DNA from: Adiantum capillus-veneris
Taxonomy: Eukaryota; Streptophyta; Polypodiopsida; Polypodiales; Pteridaceae
Assembly: GCA_014529385.2 (NCBI GenBank)
Contig: CM043967.1
Coordinates: forward strand, 130,757,182 to 130,821,181
Direction of reading: 5' to 3'
DNA: 64,000 bases
Made by a program: the position numbers and the translations under genes. The first letter of the stretch is position 1; each line of letters starts with the position of its first letter. This document shows positions 1 to 10,854 of this stretch, piece by piece. The notes under the pieces are model-generated. The model made no database searches. It was not told where the DNA came from and saw nothing but the letters and a program-made list of their open reading frames with translations.

Positions 1-250
1 AGTTTCATGTGTGGTTTTTTGAGAGCTGGTCTTTCCCATTTATCCCAGATTTCCTTCATAGCAATGGCTATTCTAGCCCCACTATCAAGTATGGCTATCG
101 TTTTTATTCCTTTGTACTCAAGTGGTAAGGTGGTATTCCCTTCTTCTTCTTTGCAATGGTCAACCACCTTATTCATTGGTACCGGATTTGCCTGAGATTT
201 CTCTATTTGTATATTTCCATGATTTCATATACAAACTTATCATGTAGATG
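1..250 (-). pseudogene. Ty3/gypsy aspartic protease fragment
   Basis: Read on the minus strand, about 60 codons are open and contain A-I-L-D-S-G-A, the retropepsin active-site signature; the catalytic Asp codon lies at 84-86. Residues before it are acidic and lysine-rich, as in gypsy proteases just ahead of the active-site loop. The fragment runs off the left edge, so the rest of pol should lie outside the window. It has the same strand as the gag remnant at 4,449-6,414, and the copia element lies between them, so I read the two as halves of one interrupted element. An in-frame stop or frameshift is visible near 195-210. Confidence 0.6.
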
Positions 251-406
251 GATTTTTAGACCCATTTTTTCTAGGTTTTTGCTCATTTAGCCCTATAGAT
301 GCGGTCTGATCTTCAAAAGTTATGTAAGAGTAATGGTGCATCTTATAGGATAAGAAATCAAGTCATGTAAGCTCTTGGTATCCATCACCTTTGGTGTGGC
401 TTTCCT

Positions 407-1140
407 ATGAGAAGGTACCACTCTCTAATGCTTCTACTGGCAACAATTCATCTTGGAATTCTGCTGATAAGGGCAAAAAGAAGATGCATTGCCATTACCT
501 GTAAAGCTAATGATCACTTGATCAAGCAGTGTCTTAAGTTGAAGACCAAAGAGGCTAAGAAGAAAGAGGGCGGCTCCACTGCAAATAATGGTTCCGTTAC
601 AAATGCAACTAATGTTGATTCTTCTTTGAAAGGAGATTGTGATGCTAATGTTGATGCAGAATGGGCTTTTAGTGCAGATTGTACCTATAATCCTATTGTC
701 ACTGATGCATGCATGTTAATTCTGGCAGATTCACATGTGTGGTATTTTTATAGTGGTGCTACAAAGCACATTACCTCACATCGTGATTTGTTCACCTCTC
801 TGGAGTCTATCATGCATGGGAATTCAGTTATTTGTGCCAAGAATTCCTCTTATCCGGTTCAAGGAGTTGGAAAGATTGTGCTTATTGCTGCAAATGGTAG
901 TTCTTTCACACTTGTTGATGCACTTTATGTACCTAGGATCTTTTGTTTGTATCTTCACGTGCTAGACTTGGTCTTGTAGTCAAACTTGTGGATGACAGAT
1001 GTACAGTACATGATCTCAGTTTCAGTGAGATGAAATTGGTGCATCTGGCGTTTTATGTCATGATCTATATAAGCTCACTTTGTATGACAAATGTGGGCAA
1101 AATTTTGCAAATGCAGTTCTGGATTCTAAGGCCATTTTAG
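407..1140 (+). pseudogene. copia gag 3' end and protease, frameshifted
   Basis: A CX2CX4HX4C zinc knuckle (C-H-Y-C ... D-H ... Q-C) is present at 490-532 but is broken by one extra cytosine at about 499, so upstream (Ser/Asn-rich) and downstream parts lie in different frames. Downstream is a Lys-rich stretch and then the protease region, V-W-Y-F-Y-S-G-A-T-K-H, at about 737-770. In functional copia proteases this reads W-x-x-D-S-G-A-T-x-H, so the catalytic Asp is replaced by Tyr (a GAT to TAT change). The protein would have been the nucleic-acid-binding and polyprotein-processing part of the element. Confidence 0.75.
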
Positions 1141-2004
1141 ATGCAAAACTTTGGCATGCACGTTTTGGACATCTGAATTTGCCAATTTGAAGCACCTGTC
1201 AACATGTTTGTGAAGGCTATATTTTAGGTAAGATGCAGTGTTCTAAGTTTTCAAAGGATGGTTAAGTTAGGGCCACATGCAGGTTGCAGCTTGTGCATAG
1301 TGATGTTTGTGGGCCATGCAAACTCCATCCTTAGGCAATTACCTTTACTTTGTGACTTTAATTGATAATTACTCCATGCATGCATGGGTATATCCGCTTA
1401 AAGCAAAGTCTCAAGTGTTCATGTGCTTCAAACAATATTTAACTATGATTGAAAATGTCTCGAAATGTACTATGGACACCCTCCATTCCAATCGAGCGGG
1501 GGAGTATATGTCTCATGAATTTAATGCATTTCTGGCTAGTTGTGGGATAAAACACCAATGTACAATGCCTTATACGCCTCAACAAAATGGTGTTGTTGAG
1601 AGAAAAATAGATCACTTAAGAAAATGGCACGATGTATGGTCAAAAGTCAAGCTTTGCCGCATTCGTGTTGGCTTGAGGCTATCATGTGTGCCACTTATGT
1701 ACTTAACAGGTGTCCTACGAAAGCTTTGCAATCTATGACTCCATATAAAGCATGGCATGATAGAAAGCCTTCTATTGAGCACATGCGTGTTTTTGGTTGT
1801 TTGGCATATGCTTTGGTGCCACAAACAAAACACATAAAATTGGATGATAAGGCTGTCAAATGTACTTTTGTTGGTTATAGTGCTGAAAGCAAAGGTACAG
1901 GTTGTATCATCCACAAACAAAGCGTATTCTGGTTTCATGGGATGTTGTGTTTGTGGAAGATTCTGTTCAGACCTTGCTGTCATGCACTAGAGACAGTTAT
2001 GTAA
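1141..2004 (+). pseudogene. copia integrase (GAG-pre-IN plus catalytic core), broken
   Basis: L-W-H-A-R-F-G-H-L at about 1,149-1,176 is the start of the H-H-C-C integrase zinc domain. The catalytic core follows: T-L-I-D-N-Y-S near 1,345 (first acidic residue), H-S-N-R-A-G-E-Y near 1,480-1,510 (second Asp replaced by Asn in the usual 'SDNGGEF' context) and Y-T-P-Q-Q-N-G-V-V-E-R near 1,570-1,605 (the Glu). After a frameshift near 1,620 the C-terminal part continues, including L-N-R-C-P-T-K-A-L and F-G-C-L-A-Y, both typical of plant copia integrases. Integrase would insert the element's cDNA. Confidence 0.85.
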
Positions 2005-2599
2005 GCTCACATGACATTTATGACACTTTGTTGCCTCTTTTTTGTGGTGGAAGTTCAAATGTAAATTCCAATGAGGCCTATGGGGGTTTTTGAAAATGTT
2101 TCAAATCAGCCTCTTACTAATGCAGATATACCTGATGTACTTGATGAGGAAAGGGCTGAAAATGAGCAGGCTCGAGGTATGCCAAAATGGATGGTGCATA
2201 CATTGCGTGTGACAGTAAATTGGATGCACCTTTGTCTAGTCGTACTCGCTCATGTTCTTGCCATGCATATTATGCATCAGATTGTTATGCTTTGGCTCTC
2301 AGGGGGTGCACTATGTAATCATGTTAATGTATAACATGAGTTTGAATAGATGGGTTTTAAAATGTAAATATTTTAGGCAATTTAATAGATACAGTAAAAT
2401 AATAAGTTTTTATATTCAATTTTGAAAAAAAAATCCTAAACTAAGGAGTCATTTTATTCATTCAGACATGTTAAAAGAGGGTTTTTTTTTAATACCCCAC
2501 GAACGCACGTTCTATAGGGGGGTATTGAGCGGTGAACCCCCCGAGATTTGGTTGTGCCTAGCTTACATGATGTTGAGGAACCTCTATCTTTTGATGAAG

Positions 2600-3500
2600 C
2601 ATAAAGTTCATAAAATTGGATGGCTGCCATGCAATCAGAATATGATGCACTTATAGAAAATGACACATGGACTTTATGTGATTTGTCTCCTGGTAAAAAG
2701 CCCATTGGTGGGCTTAAGCCGGATGGTGAGATTGATCACTATAAGGCTCGGCTTGTTGCAAAGGGTTATGCACAACAAAAAGGCATAGATTATGAAGAGA
2801 CTTTTTCTCCCACTTGTCGTATGACTACTATGTGTTTTCTATGTGCATTGGCAACTCATTTTGGTTGGGATGTACATCAATCAAACATTGCTACTGCTTT
2901 CTTGAATGGTGACATATTTGAGAATTTTACGTAATTTGCGGTTTTGTCAAGAAAGGACAAGATGATAAAGTGTGCAAATGTAACAAAGCTTTGTATGGGT
3001 TGAAGCAATCTCCTCCTGCTTCGTATGAGAAGGCTGAGACTCTTTTGGTCAAACGAGACTTTTGTAACAGTCCAACGAAAAGCAAATTGTATGTAAAGCA
3101 TGAGGGTGATGTACTTCTCATTATGGTTCTTTATGTGGATGATTTATTGATCATTGGACGACCAAACGAGTGACATATTGCTGAATTTAAGGCTGATTCG
3201 AATGCTACTTTCAAGATGAAAGATTTGGGGCTATTGCTTCATTACTTGGGTATGCAGTCTAAGCAATGTGATGGTGGTATTGCCTTATGTCAGAAAAGTT
3301 ACATAGAGGCATTGCTATGTAAGGTTGGACTTGAGGATTGAAAACCTATTGCCACTCCCATGGAAACATGTTTGAAATTGAATCTTCATGATGCGATCCT
3401 ACAGATGTCACTCTTTACCAAACTGTTGTTGGATGCCTCATTTATATGCAACAAGAGGCCGGATATTCAGTTTGCAGTCTCACAGATCAGCATATTTATG
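2600..3500 (+). pseudogene. copia reverse transcriptase, broken
   Basis: Typical copia RT opening (N-D-T-W-x-L, then G-K-K-P-I-G, K-A-R-L-V-A-K-G-Y-A-Q-Q-K-G) is open from 2,620 to 2,934. After a frameshift the frame resumes at 2,970 with K-A-L-Y-G-L-K-Q-S-P and the active site L-Y-V-D-D-L-L-I at about 3,127-3,155, whose catalytic Asp pair is intact. Further degenerate RT sequence with stops continues to about 3,500. Between the integrase and RT (2,005-2,600) only poorly conserved linker sequence is visible. Confidence 0.85.
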
Positions 3501-3530
3501 CATAGCCTAGGGTCTAAGTATCTGTAGGCT

Positions 3531-4087
3531 GTGAAGAGGATTTTTTGCTACTTGAGTGGCAGTTTACATCTTGGATTATTTTACCCCAAGGGGGGATCAT
3601 TGCCGCCAAACTTACATGCTTTTTTGGACTCAGATTGGGCTGGTTGTTTTGACACGCGAGTGTCCACAAGTGGTTTTTGTTTCATGCTTGGCAGTTCATG
3701 TATATCATGGTTGAGCAAGAAGCAACCTACTGTGTCCACTTCTAGTTGTGAGGCTGTGTACATGGCAGTCTTCAAAACTACGGTTGAGTGTGTATGGCTC
3801 AAACGCCTTATGGGGCTGCTTCTGGTGCTGGACAGGACACTGCCAACACTATCTACACTGACAGTCAAAGCGCATTGGCAATTGCTAGGAACCCAGTTTT
3901 TCATGCTTGCACAAAGCACATTGAGGTGCATTACCACTATTTCAAGGAGAGACTCTTAGAAAGAGAGATCAGCTTGGTTTATGTGCCAACACAAGACAAC
4001 CTTGCAGATCTTTCCACAAAGGCATTGTCTTGTGAGAAGTTTGAAGATTTCTGCAAAGCTTTGGGCTTACTCCCCTTTGTGAACTAA
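3531..4087 (+). pseudogene. copia RNase H, one frameshift
   Basis: Two overlapping frames make up the RNase H domain: S-D-W-A-G, then S-S-C-E-A near 3,745, then after a frameshift T-D-S-Q-S-A near 3,860 and D-N-L-A-D-L-S-T-K near 3,990-4,030. These are the acidic catalytic positions (D, E, D, D) of copia RNase H, all still present. The normal element end, a short Leu/Pro-rich tail and stop, is at 4,085-4,087. Confidence 0.85.
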
Positions 4088-4150
4088 TCATGTCCTCAAG
4101 GCATGGCACTTCCCTTTACTCTATGTGCCAACCCTCATTCACCGCATCAT

Positions 4151-4163
4151 TCCAGGGGGGGTT
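4151..4163 (+). other. copia polypurine tract
   Basis: TCCAGGGGGGGTT directly precedes the LTR start TGTTACC. A purine run at this place is the plus-strand primer site of LTR retrotransposons. Confidence 0.75.
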
Positions 4164-4391
4164 TGTTACCATATACATGTGGTAGTGATGTGTGTGAGCA
4201 CACTTAGGACCGTCAAGGCATTTTTCCCTCACTAGGAGGTTTTTTCCCCCGTGCATTGTATACACGCCCATCACTCTAGGGCTGACTTATCTTTCCATTG
4301 CACACTAAGTAATACACTCTATGTTGTGTGCCTTGAGCTTCCTTTGTCTTCTTTAAGTTGTGTGTGTTGTCTTGCAACCCTAATTCCAACA
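4164..4391 (+). repeat. copia 3' LTR, 228 bp
   Basis: It begins TGTTACC right after the polypurine tract and ends TTCCAACA, giving a 4-bp terminal inverted repeat TGTT...AACA as expected for copia LTRs. No second copy is present in the window. Minus-strand gypsy sequence starts on its right. Confidence 0.7.
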
Positions 4392-6414
4392 ATTCTCATA
4401 TGAAAGATGGCAAAGTCTGTAGAAAGTGTGGTTTGCTCTCTTCAAATGCTATAGACCCACATCTTTGTATAGAGATTGTATATCTCCTTGAAAAAATTCA
4501 TGTTCCATGTTTATCTCAGGGACATGTATTGACTGTAAAGTAGCACTACCATCTTTTTGGTTTTTGATTGATTCCCATAAGGATTGTGGCCACGGCTCAT
4601 CCACTTCAGGAATCGACTGCATCTCTAAAAATCTTCCTTCATCTATTGTGTTTGCCACTACATTCGTGGTCATTGGTTCTTTTTTGTTTTACCGTTTTGG
4701 GTTTGATTTTTTTGTGTGGATTTTGAGCACAATTTATGAGCAATTGATCCCTTCTACATCTATTGCACGATCCTTGAATCGTATATTTTTCACATGTGTT
4801 TTCTTTTTCCATCTCATGCATTACAAGCTTAGGAAATTTTGGACCTCCTAGCTCCATCACGCCTTGAGCACTCTCAACAAGATTTTTGTAGACTTCCATT
4901 CTTTTGGATTCATCTTTTGGATGCGGATAGGTCAACAGTATTTGCTCCTGAGTTTGGTTGTTTTTTAGTCTTGCAACATATGCTTGCAATATTACATCTA
5001 GGTGTTCATTCACTTTCTCAACCAAGACCAAACCACCTGAGTCAGTCTTTGACTCTTCATGCCCCTTTGCATTTTTCTTGCTCTCTTGCTCTCATCTAAG
5101 CAGTTTTGTTGTTTGGTGTAGTTCTGTTTCCAACAAAGTTTTTTGATGCAACCTTTTGGCTTTCATTTTATCATGTTTGGCTTTCCAAGATTTTCTTCCA
5201 GTTCTCACCGATATGTTCTCAATTTTTGTTTGAGATGGCAATATGTTTTCCTCCTCAACGAGTGCGTTTTTGGTTGCTTCTTGAGCTTGAGCTTGAGTCT
5301 TTACCTTTAAAGGAGTTGTGGATTCTACCTCAGATCATCTTGAAGAAGGCATCACTCCTACAACATACATTGTTTCTTTCCCCTTGTTATTTGGGTGTTC
5401 TATACAATCATGAACTAGGTGTACAACATTGCATTTTAGACAATATTGAGATATCTCCACATTTTTTACCCGACGAGGACAATCTATTGGCCAATGATGA
5501 CCTCTACACTCATAGCATGGTCCTACTTGTTGCATAGTTGGTGGTATGTCCAATGGTTGTTCTCACCTAGTAAGAATGGTCTTTGAACCATACTTTTGAT
5601 TAGCTATGAACATGAGCATATTCGCATCCATAGAGTACTGGTTTTTCACGGGTTGTGGCACATGCGTTAGTTGAGTGTAGTTGACTACTACTCTACCATC
5701 ATTTAGAAGAGGAGGTTGTTGCTCTAGTATACATTGCGGCTTTGATTGAGTACTACACCATGGAGTGGGTGATCCCCTCCACAAGTTTCACATCTCCTCA
5801 ATTGAGGTTGTCGTACATATATGTTCTGAATGTAGCCTTGGTTTATTCTTCTAATCACCTCCTTGATGACTTGATCAATGCTCGGCTTTTTAGAAATTTG
5901 AACATCTTTGCTTTGTTACGGATTCACTCTTTGGAGAAGAGGAACTACTAGTCACGCTTTCTACGTCGTAAGTCACCTCTCCGTAGGCCTTGCAATCGTC
6001 AACTAGATACAAAGCTTCTCTAGTGACTTGCTCAAATGTTGTGCATGCTTTCAAATGTAGGTCCTTTTTTAGAGTTTCATTCTTCAACCCCTCGATGAAG
6101 AGAGCTGATAATCTCTCATCTTGTGGTAACCCTCTCACGGGACATCTCTTAATGTATTGTTTGAAGCAAAGCAAAGCTTCCTTCACTCTCTCATTCTTAT
6201 TTTGTCTGAAAGTGTAAATCTGTGACACTGTGTTGTGCTTGATTTCCCTTTTTGAAAACTCCTCTACAAATTCATATAAGAGTTGTGCTATGTTTAGAAA
6301 ATCATTTATGTTCAACTGTTGACACCAAGACAAAGTTGTTCCTTCCAATGTCAACCCAAATCCCTCATATTGTGTGTGAAAGTCTGCAAATTGTTTAGCT
6401 CTCAAAAACAACAA
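4392..6414 (-). pseudogene. Ty3/gypsy gag and nucleocapsid remnant
   Basis: Read right to left, the 174-codon stretch 6,414-5,890 resembles a retrotransposon gag (capsid) domain: W-C-Q-Q-L, then F-V-E-E-F, F-R-Q-N, then E-R-L-S-A-L-F-I-E-G-L, the usual order of conserved patches. Further left, 5,553-5,335 holds two CX2CX3HX4C knuckles (C-Y-E-C...H...C and C-L-K-C...H...C). A third, with Gln replacing His (C-N-R-C-R-R-D-Q), lies near 4,780. The rest (4,449-5,031 and 5,563-5,784) is polar linker sequence in several frames. Several stops and frame changes make it non-functional. Confidence 0.7.
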
Positions 6415-6839
6415 ACTAAAATCTAATCAATTTTTAAATGTTGAAATAACTTTAATTGAATTAAACTAAAATATTAAACCTAAATAATTCTATAACTTAA
6501 ACTTAAAATTAATCTTGTAACATAAACTTTTAATGCTAACGTTTAACCCTAAACTAACCATATAACCTAAACCCTAACTGTTAATGTTAACCATTAAACT
6601 AACTCTAATCCTACAGCCTTAGAATGTTAAACCCGAAACTTAAAATAAATTCAAAATGAACAACTTTGAAAACCCAAACTAACATTTACTTTAACTAAAA
6701 CTTAAATTCTAAACTAACATTAAACGTTAATCTAACTCTACTTTAAGTAAACTAGAACGTTAAACCTAACTCTACTTTAAGTAAACTAGAACATTGAATG
6801 CTAATCTAACTCTACTTTTAAGTAAACTAGAACGTTAAA
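6415..6839. repeat. AACCCTAAA-like low-complexity array, left part
   Basis: The stretch is made of short A/T/C motifs such as AACCCTAAACTAA, CTAAACCCTAACT and TTAAACCTAACTC, resembling a much diverged plant telomere repeat (CCCTAAA). Local higher-order repeats of about 55 bp (CTCTACTTTAAGTAAACTAGA...) occur at 6,735-6,839. No coding sequence. It continues after the LINE at 9,598. Confidence 0.6.
6823..6839. repeat. LINE target-site duplication, left copy (17 bp)
   Basis: TAAACTAGAACGTTAAA here is repeated exactly at 9,598-9,614 on the far side of the LINE. Similar units occur nearby in the array, so part of the match could be pre-existing, but its exact position next to both element ends fits target-primed insertion. 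Confidence 0.75.
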
Positions 6840-6849
6840 AAAAATTGAG

Positions 6850-8430
6850 TCCTTAGAGCCAAAGAAGACTCCTGGCCTTGATGGACTCCCGGCAGAATTC
6901 TACCAGACCTTCAAGGAAGTGCTTGCTACTATACTCCTAAAAGTCTAGGAGGAATCAGTCAAGCATGGAGCCCTACCAGTGCAGCTCAATTCTAGACTCA
7001 TCAAACTTCTACACAAGAAGGGACCCAAAGAGAACATTGCAAACTGGCCACCTCTCACCATGCTAAATTCAGCCTACAAAATATTCGCCAAAGCTGTCGC
7101 TTTTAGGATATCCCCCACCCTTGCTGAGTGGTTGTGCACAGAACAAAAAGAATTCATCAAAGGTAGGAGAATCATGGAGGCAGTCATCGCATTGTGGGAA
7201 GGAATAGAGCATGCAGAAGACACGTGTAAGGATTTCGTCTTCGTCAAAGTCGACTTCTACAAAGCCTATGATAGACTCGAATGGACATTCATACTCGACT
7301 GTCTAGCCATGATGGGCTTCGGTCCAGGTGTAATCAGATTCGTGAAGACTCTGTTAGGGAATTCTCATGCAAGAGTAGCAGTGAACAATGGCATCTCGGA
7401 GCCATTCCCTCTCAATCGCTCGATTAGGCAAGGATGCCCCCTTGCCCCCCTACTCTTTGCCACTGCTCTGCAGACTCTCTCAACTGGCTGGTTAAAGCCA
7501 GAATGCAGGAAGGGGTTCTCAAAGGGATACTGCTACCAAATGGCAGACAGCAATGCTTGTATCAATTTGCTGATGACACCAATGGTCTGCTCAATAATGA
7601 CAAATAGAAACTTCAAAGCTTTGGGAGATGTCTGAAGACATTCTGCACAGCTTCGGGTTCTCGGATCAATCATGCTAAAACTGGAATCAGGGCCTCCCTC
7701 TCTCCACTCCCTAGATGGATCACAGAGGAAGGCTGCACAGTCCTACAAGATGGGGTCATCTTCAGACTTTTAGGTATTCCTTTTGGCTTTAGGATCTCCA
7801 TGGCCCAAAGGTGGCAATGGGTCGTGGATCGCTTCTCCTCCAAATTAAATCATTGGAATGGGTTCTAGGCCAATATCGCAGGAAGAGCACTGGTCATTAA
7901 GCATTCTACCTCATGCTACGTGTTGTTTTTTCTTTCCTGCTGGAGGCCCCTGGACTCACACATAAAGGAAATAACCCGAGCATGTAGAAATTTCCTTTGG
8001 TCAGGGGACCCAATGAGAAAAGGCCTAGCAAAGGTCAGTTGGGAAGTTTGTTGCCTACCCAAGACTCAAGGAGGACTTGGACTCCCTAACTTCAGTAAAT
8101 GGGCTGACAAGCTGGCAATCAAACTCATCCTCAGGGCATTAGACAATCTTGAAGAGGAATGGGCAACATTGCTATTCAGAAATATCAGCAAGTTTACAGT
8201 TAAAGGAAGCAAGGGGATGCTCCCACTACCATGGATCTCCATCTTCTTTGGCCCTGTGGAGATAACTCCCAGTGGCTCCCCCCTACTCAGATCGTTGTGG
8301 GGAGCTTGGAACAGATATAGAGAGCACCTAAGAGTAAACTGGGAGTCCAAGAACTGCCTCCATCTAAGAACCCATGAATCTTTATGGTGGGCAATGCCTC
8401 CTATTCCCCCCCCTCAGTCAGGCTCAGATT
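6850..8430 (+). pseudogene. LINE reverse transcriptase, frameshifted
   Basis: Motifs in order: T-P-G-L-D-G-L-P-A-E-F-Y near 6,870-6,905; the palm motif V-K-V-D-F-Y-K-A-Y-D near 7,240-7,270; I-R-Q-G-C-P-L-A-P near 7,420-7,450; and the catalytic F-A-D-D at 7,566-7,577. A frame change near 7,485 separates the first 218 codons from the F-A-D-D frame, and stops occur at about 7,606 and 7,867. The thumb region continues with K-V-S-W-x-x-C and G-G-L-G-L-P-N near 8,030-8,090, typical of plant L1. The active-site residues are intact although the frame is not. Confidence 0.88.
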
Positions 8431-8756
8431 AGGACAGCCAAACGCATCCACAACAAAGGCATCTCAATCTGGAAAAACCTGTGGCACAAGCTCGAACACA
8501 GGTGTCTCTCCCTTACTAAGCTCACAAGTCGATACAACCTACAACCCTGGGAAATAACACTAATAGAAAGACGGAAGGCCCTCTTCCCAAAGGAACTAGA
8601 ATGGACCCTCTCAAGTGAAATCGACCCCTCCTCCAAGGCGTTTTATTGGTCAAATGGTAGTGCATTGCCCAACCCTCCCACTCTGACCCCAAACCTAAAG
8701 GAACCTCTGCACATTTCACTTAATAGGAAATGGAAAGTTTCACTTAACTGTAGGCA

Positions 8757-9233
8757 ATGGACTTCAAATTCCAGGCCATATGGAATAGGGGTATCCCAAC
8801 AAAGCACTCCATCTTACTCTGGTTAATTCTGCACAAAGCAGTTTGGACAGGCCATAGAATGAAGATCGCTGGCTTAGGAAATGGAGTCTGCTTACGGTGC
8901 AACGAGGTCGAAGAGGATATCCCCCACCTTTTCATTAACTGTCCTAAAAGCATAGAGATTTTGTCTCCTCTAAATGAAGGACTAGGACTCACACTAAGTT
9001 GGAAGCAACTTCTTTTAGGGGACTCAGTATCTTTATTGTCAGTTTTTTGGAATAGGATAAGAGGGGAGTTCTTTTGGATCATTTGGTCTGACCGAAATGA
9101 CAGGTTGTTTGACAGGGCTTACCAGACTAAAAGTTTGAGAGAACTTTTTCATTGCTTTTCCTTGCAGGTTAACCAGCTAAAGCTTGACCAATGTAGAGTG
9201 TATGAAGCAAGCTACAAAGTGCTTACCGACTGA
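8757..9233 (+). CDS. LINE C-terminal zinc-binding (zf-RVT) segment
   Basis: This 158-codon frame carries W-N-R-G-I-P-T-K-H-S and then C-L-R-C...H-L-F...C at about 8,889-8,942, the zinc-binding pattern found at the C-terminus of plant L1 reverse transcriptases. W-x-x-I-W and D-R-N-D-R-L-F near 9,080-9,110 match the usual end of these proteins. It is part of the broken LINE polyprotein, not an independent gene. Upstream sequence 8,374-8,756 is linker in a shifted frame. Confidence 0.8.
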   Translation: MDFKFQAIWNRGIPTKHSILLWLILHKAVWTGHRMKIAGLGNGVCLRCNEVEEDIPHLFINCPKSIEILSPLNEGLGLTLSWKQLLLGDSVSLLSVFWNRIRGEFFWIIWSDRNDRLFDRAYQTKSLRELFHCFSLQVNQLKLDQCRVYEASYKVLTD

Positions 9234-9418
9234 TGAGCTACTACAATAGCGCCAACATCAACAAGCAACAAGAGGTCCTCCTTGACGGATCTTACACACA
9301 CCTGCAGAGGATGCTAGACAAATGCAGAATGGATGTTGAAAGGCTACAAAGATTACATAGCAATGGGATACGGCTAGTCGCCCGCATGCAGGATCTCCTA
9401 GAAAACTTGACAGCTTAA
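9233..9418 (+). CDS. short LINE-terminal ORF, function unknown
   Basis: A 61-codon frame overlaps the stop of the preceding frame (TGATG-type overlap at 9,231-9,236). It is rich in Leu, Arg and Gln with heptad-like spacing, possibly a short coiled coil. It may be a terminal extension of the LINE protein reached by frame change, or chance. I do not recognise it. Confidence 0.35.
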   Translation: MSYYNSANINKQQEVLLDGSYTHLQRMLDKCRMDVERLQRLHSNGIRLVARMQDLLENLTA

Positions 9419-9597
9419 ATGTTATGTAAGCATAATAGAATCTTTTGATGATCCCCCTAGACATTTTTGTAATTGCCTCAGAATGTAAATCGGTACTATC
9501 GGGTCAAAGGATATGGGAAGTAACAGTTTGTAAAGCTCTGCGATATAATTTTGTTCTCTACTTAATGTAAAACTCTCGCGCCCTTTATGGAAAAAAA

Positions 9598-10290
9598 TAA
9601 ACTAGAACGTTAAACCTAAATCCTAGACTAATTCAAAACATTAAATTACTATACTTTAACTAAACGCTAAAACCTAAACCTTAAACTAACTTTAGATTTT
9701 AAAGCTCTAAAAGACTAACCCCTAAACTAACCTTAAATTAAAAGGCTTTAAAATAATGAACCCTAAAACCTAAATTAAATCTTACTTTAATTATAAATTA
9801 AATCTTACTTTAATTAAAACCTAAATCATTAATTCTACTTCAACTAAAATTCAAATCCTAAATTCATTTAAGATGTTAAATTTTAATCTTAAGCTAATCT
9901 ATAACATTAGACTAATTCTATTTTCACTAAGCTCCAAAACCAAAACCCCATAACTTAAACTAGCTTTAAATCTTAAAGCCCTAAATCTAAACTAAACATA
10001 AAACTTAAATTAATTCTAATTTAAGTAAACCGTTAAACTTATATTTTTTTAAATTAAATTTAATTAACAATATTTAAGTTAAAAACTTTTAAACCAAAGT
10101 TAATTAAACTTAATTAGCTTGAAACATGTACTTAAATAGTAAAAACTTAATCACAAATAAAAACACTAGATAAAAATTAATTAAATAAAAGTAAGTAATT
10201 GAATGACAAAGTAAACATGAAAATAGTCCTAATTATCACACAAATCTATTTATAATTTTACAAATTCTTACTAAAATAATTATTTGTTTT
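9598..10290. repeat. AACCCTAAA-like low-complexity array, right part
   Basis: It continues the array broken by the LINE, starting with the 17-bp duplication at 9,598-9,614 and then motifs such as AAACCTAAACCTTAAACTAA. From about 10,040 it grades into plain AT-rich sequence. No genes seen. Confidence 0.55.
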
Positions 10291-10306
10291 AGTATTATGC
10301 ATATTT

Positions 10307-10310
<4 letters not shown>

Positions 10311-10364
<54 letters not shown>

Positions 10365-10432
10365 TGTGTGTGTATGTGTGTGCACGTGTGCATGTTTGTG
10401 TACCTCTTTATGCATGTTTTAGTATTATGCAT

Positions 10433-10491
<59 letters not shown>
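10311..10491. repeat. two (CT)n tracts with a (GT)n spacer
   Basis: (CT)n at 10,311-10,361 and 10,435-10,491 are each preceded by the same phrase TTTTAGTATTATGCAT, so the block looks duplicated. GT-rich sequence lies between. Open frames here encode only Arg-Glu or Leu-Ser repeats and are artefacts. Confidence 0.9.
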
Positions 10492-10493
<2 letters not shown>

Positions 10494-10854
10494 ATGTGTT
10501 GTTTATATGCGTGGGAGAGGGAGAGAAACAACAAGAGAGAGTAAAGAATCGAGGGAAGGGGCCGGGATTAGAGGTACCTACAAATATGCAGAGGAGAACC
10601 CTAGATCTCTATCCGTTTCTTGCCATCACGAGCTCATGACATGCTTTTTTTTTTTTTGCCCCAAACACGTCAATATTAGCATTTGCACTAGCATGTATAT
10701 CAAGATTGGTATATACCAATGCTAAGATAGACACTAGATGGGTTGTCAAAAAAGGTTGGATAGTTAACATCGATACCTTTTAAAGTCTTTAGTAGTGTAG
10801 TATGCACCATTCATTGCATAATTCGATTTATTAATATATTTCAAATAGCAGATC

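Larger units (their letters stand above)
395..4391 (+). mobile_element. Ty1/copia retrotransposon, 5'-truncated and degenerate
   Basis: The domain order nucleocapsid knuckle, protease, GAG-pre-integrase, integrase, reverse transcriptase, RNase H, polypurine tract and LTR is the Ty1/copia order. The 5' LTR and most of gag are missing: the 228-bp terminal sequence at 4,164-4,391 has no partner near 200-400. Reading frames are broken by many frameshifts and stops, so the element cannot move by itself. It sits inside minus-strand gypsy sequence. The left boundary is approximate. Confidence 0.85.
6840..9597 (+). mobile_element. LINE (L1-like), 5'-truncated, 2.76 kb
   Basis: The element starts abruptly inside the reverse transcriptase (P-G-L-D-G-L-P-A-E-F-Y) and ends with a short A run at 9,591-9,597. 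It is bounded by a 17-bp direct repeat. ORF1 and the endonuclease are missing, as usual for 5'-truncated LINE copies. It splits the telomere-like array. Confidence 0.88.

Noticed and set aside
4839-5537. plus-strand frames of 86-143 codons
   Set aside because: They are shadows of minus-strand gypsy gag/nucleocapsid sequence, which has recognisable zinc knuckles.
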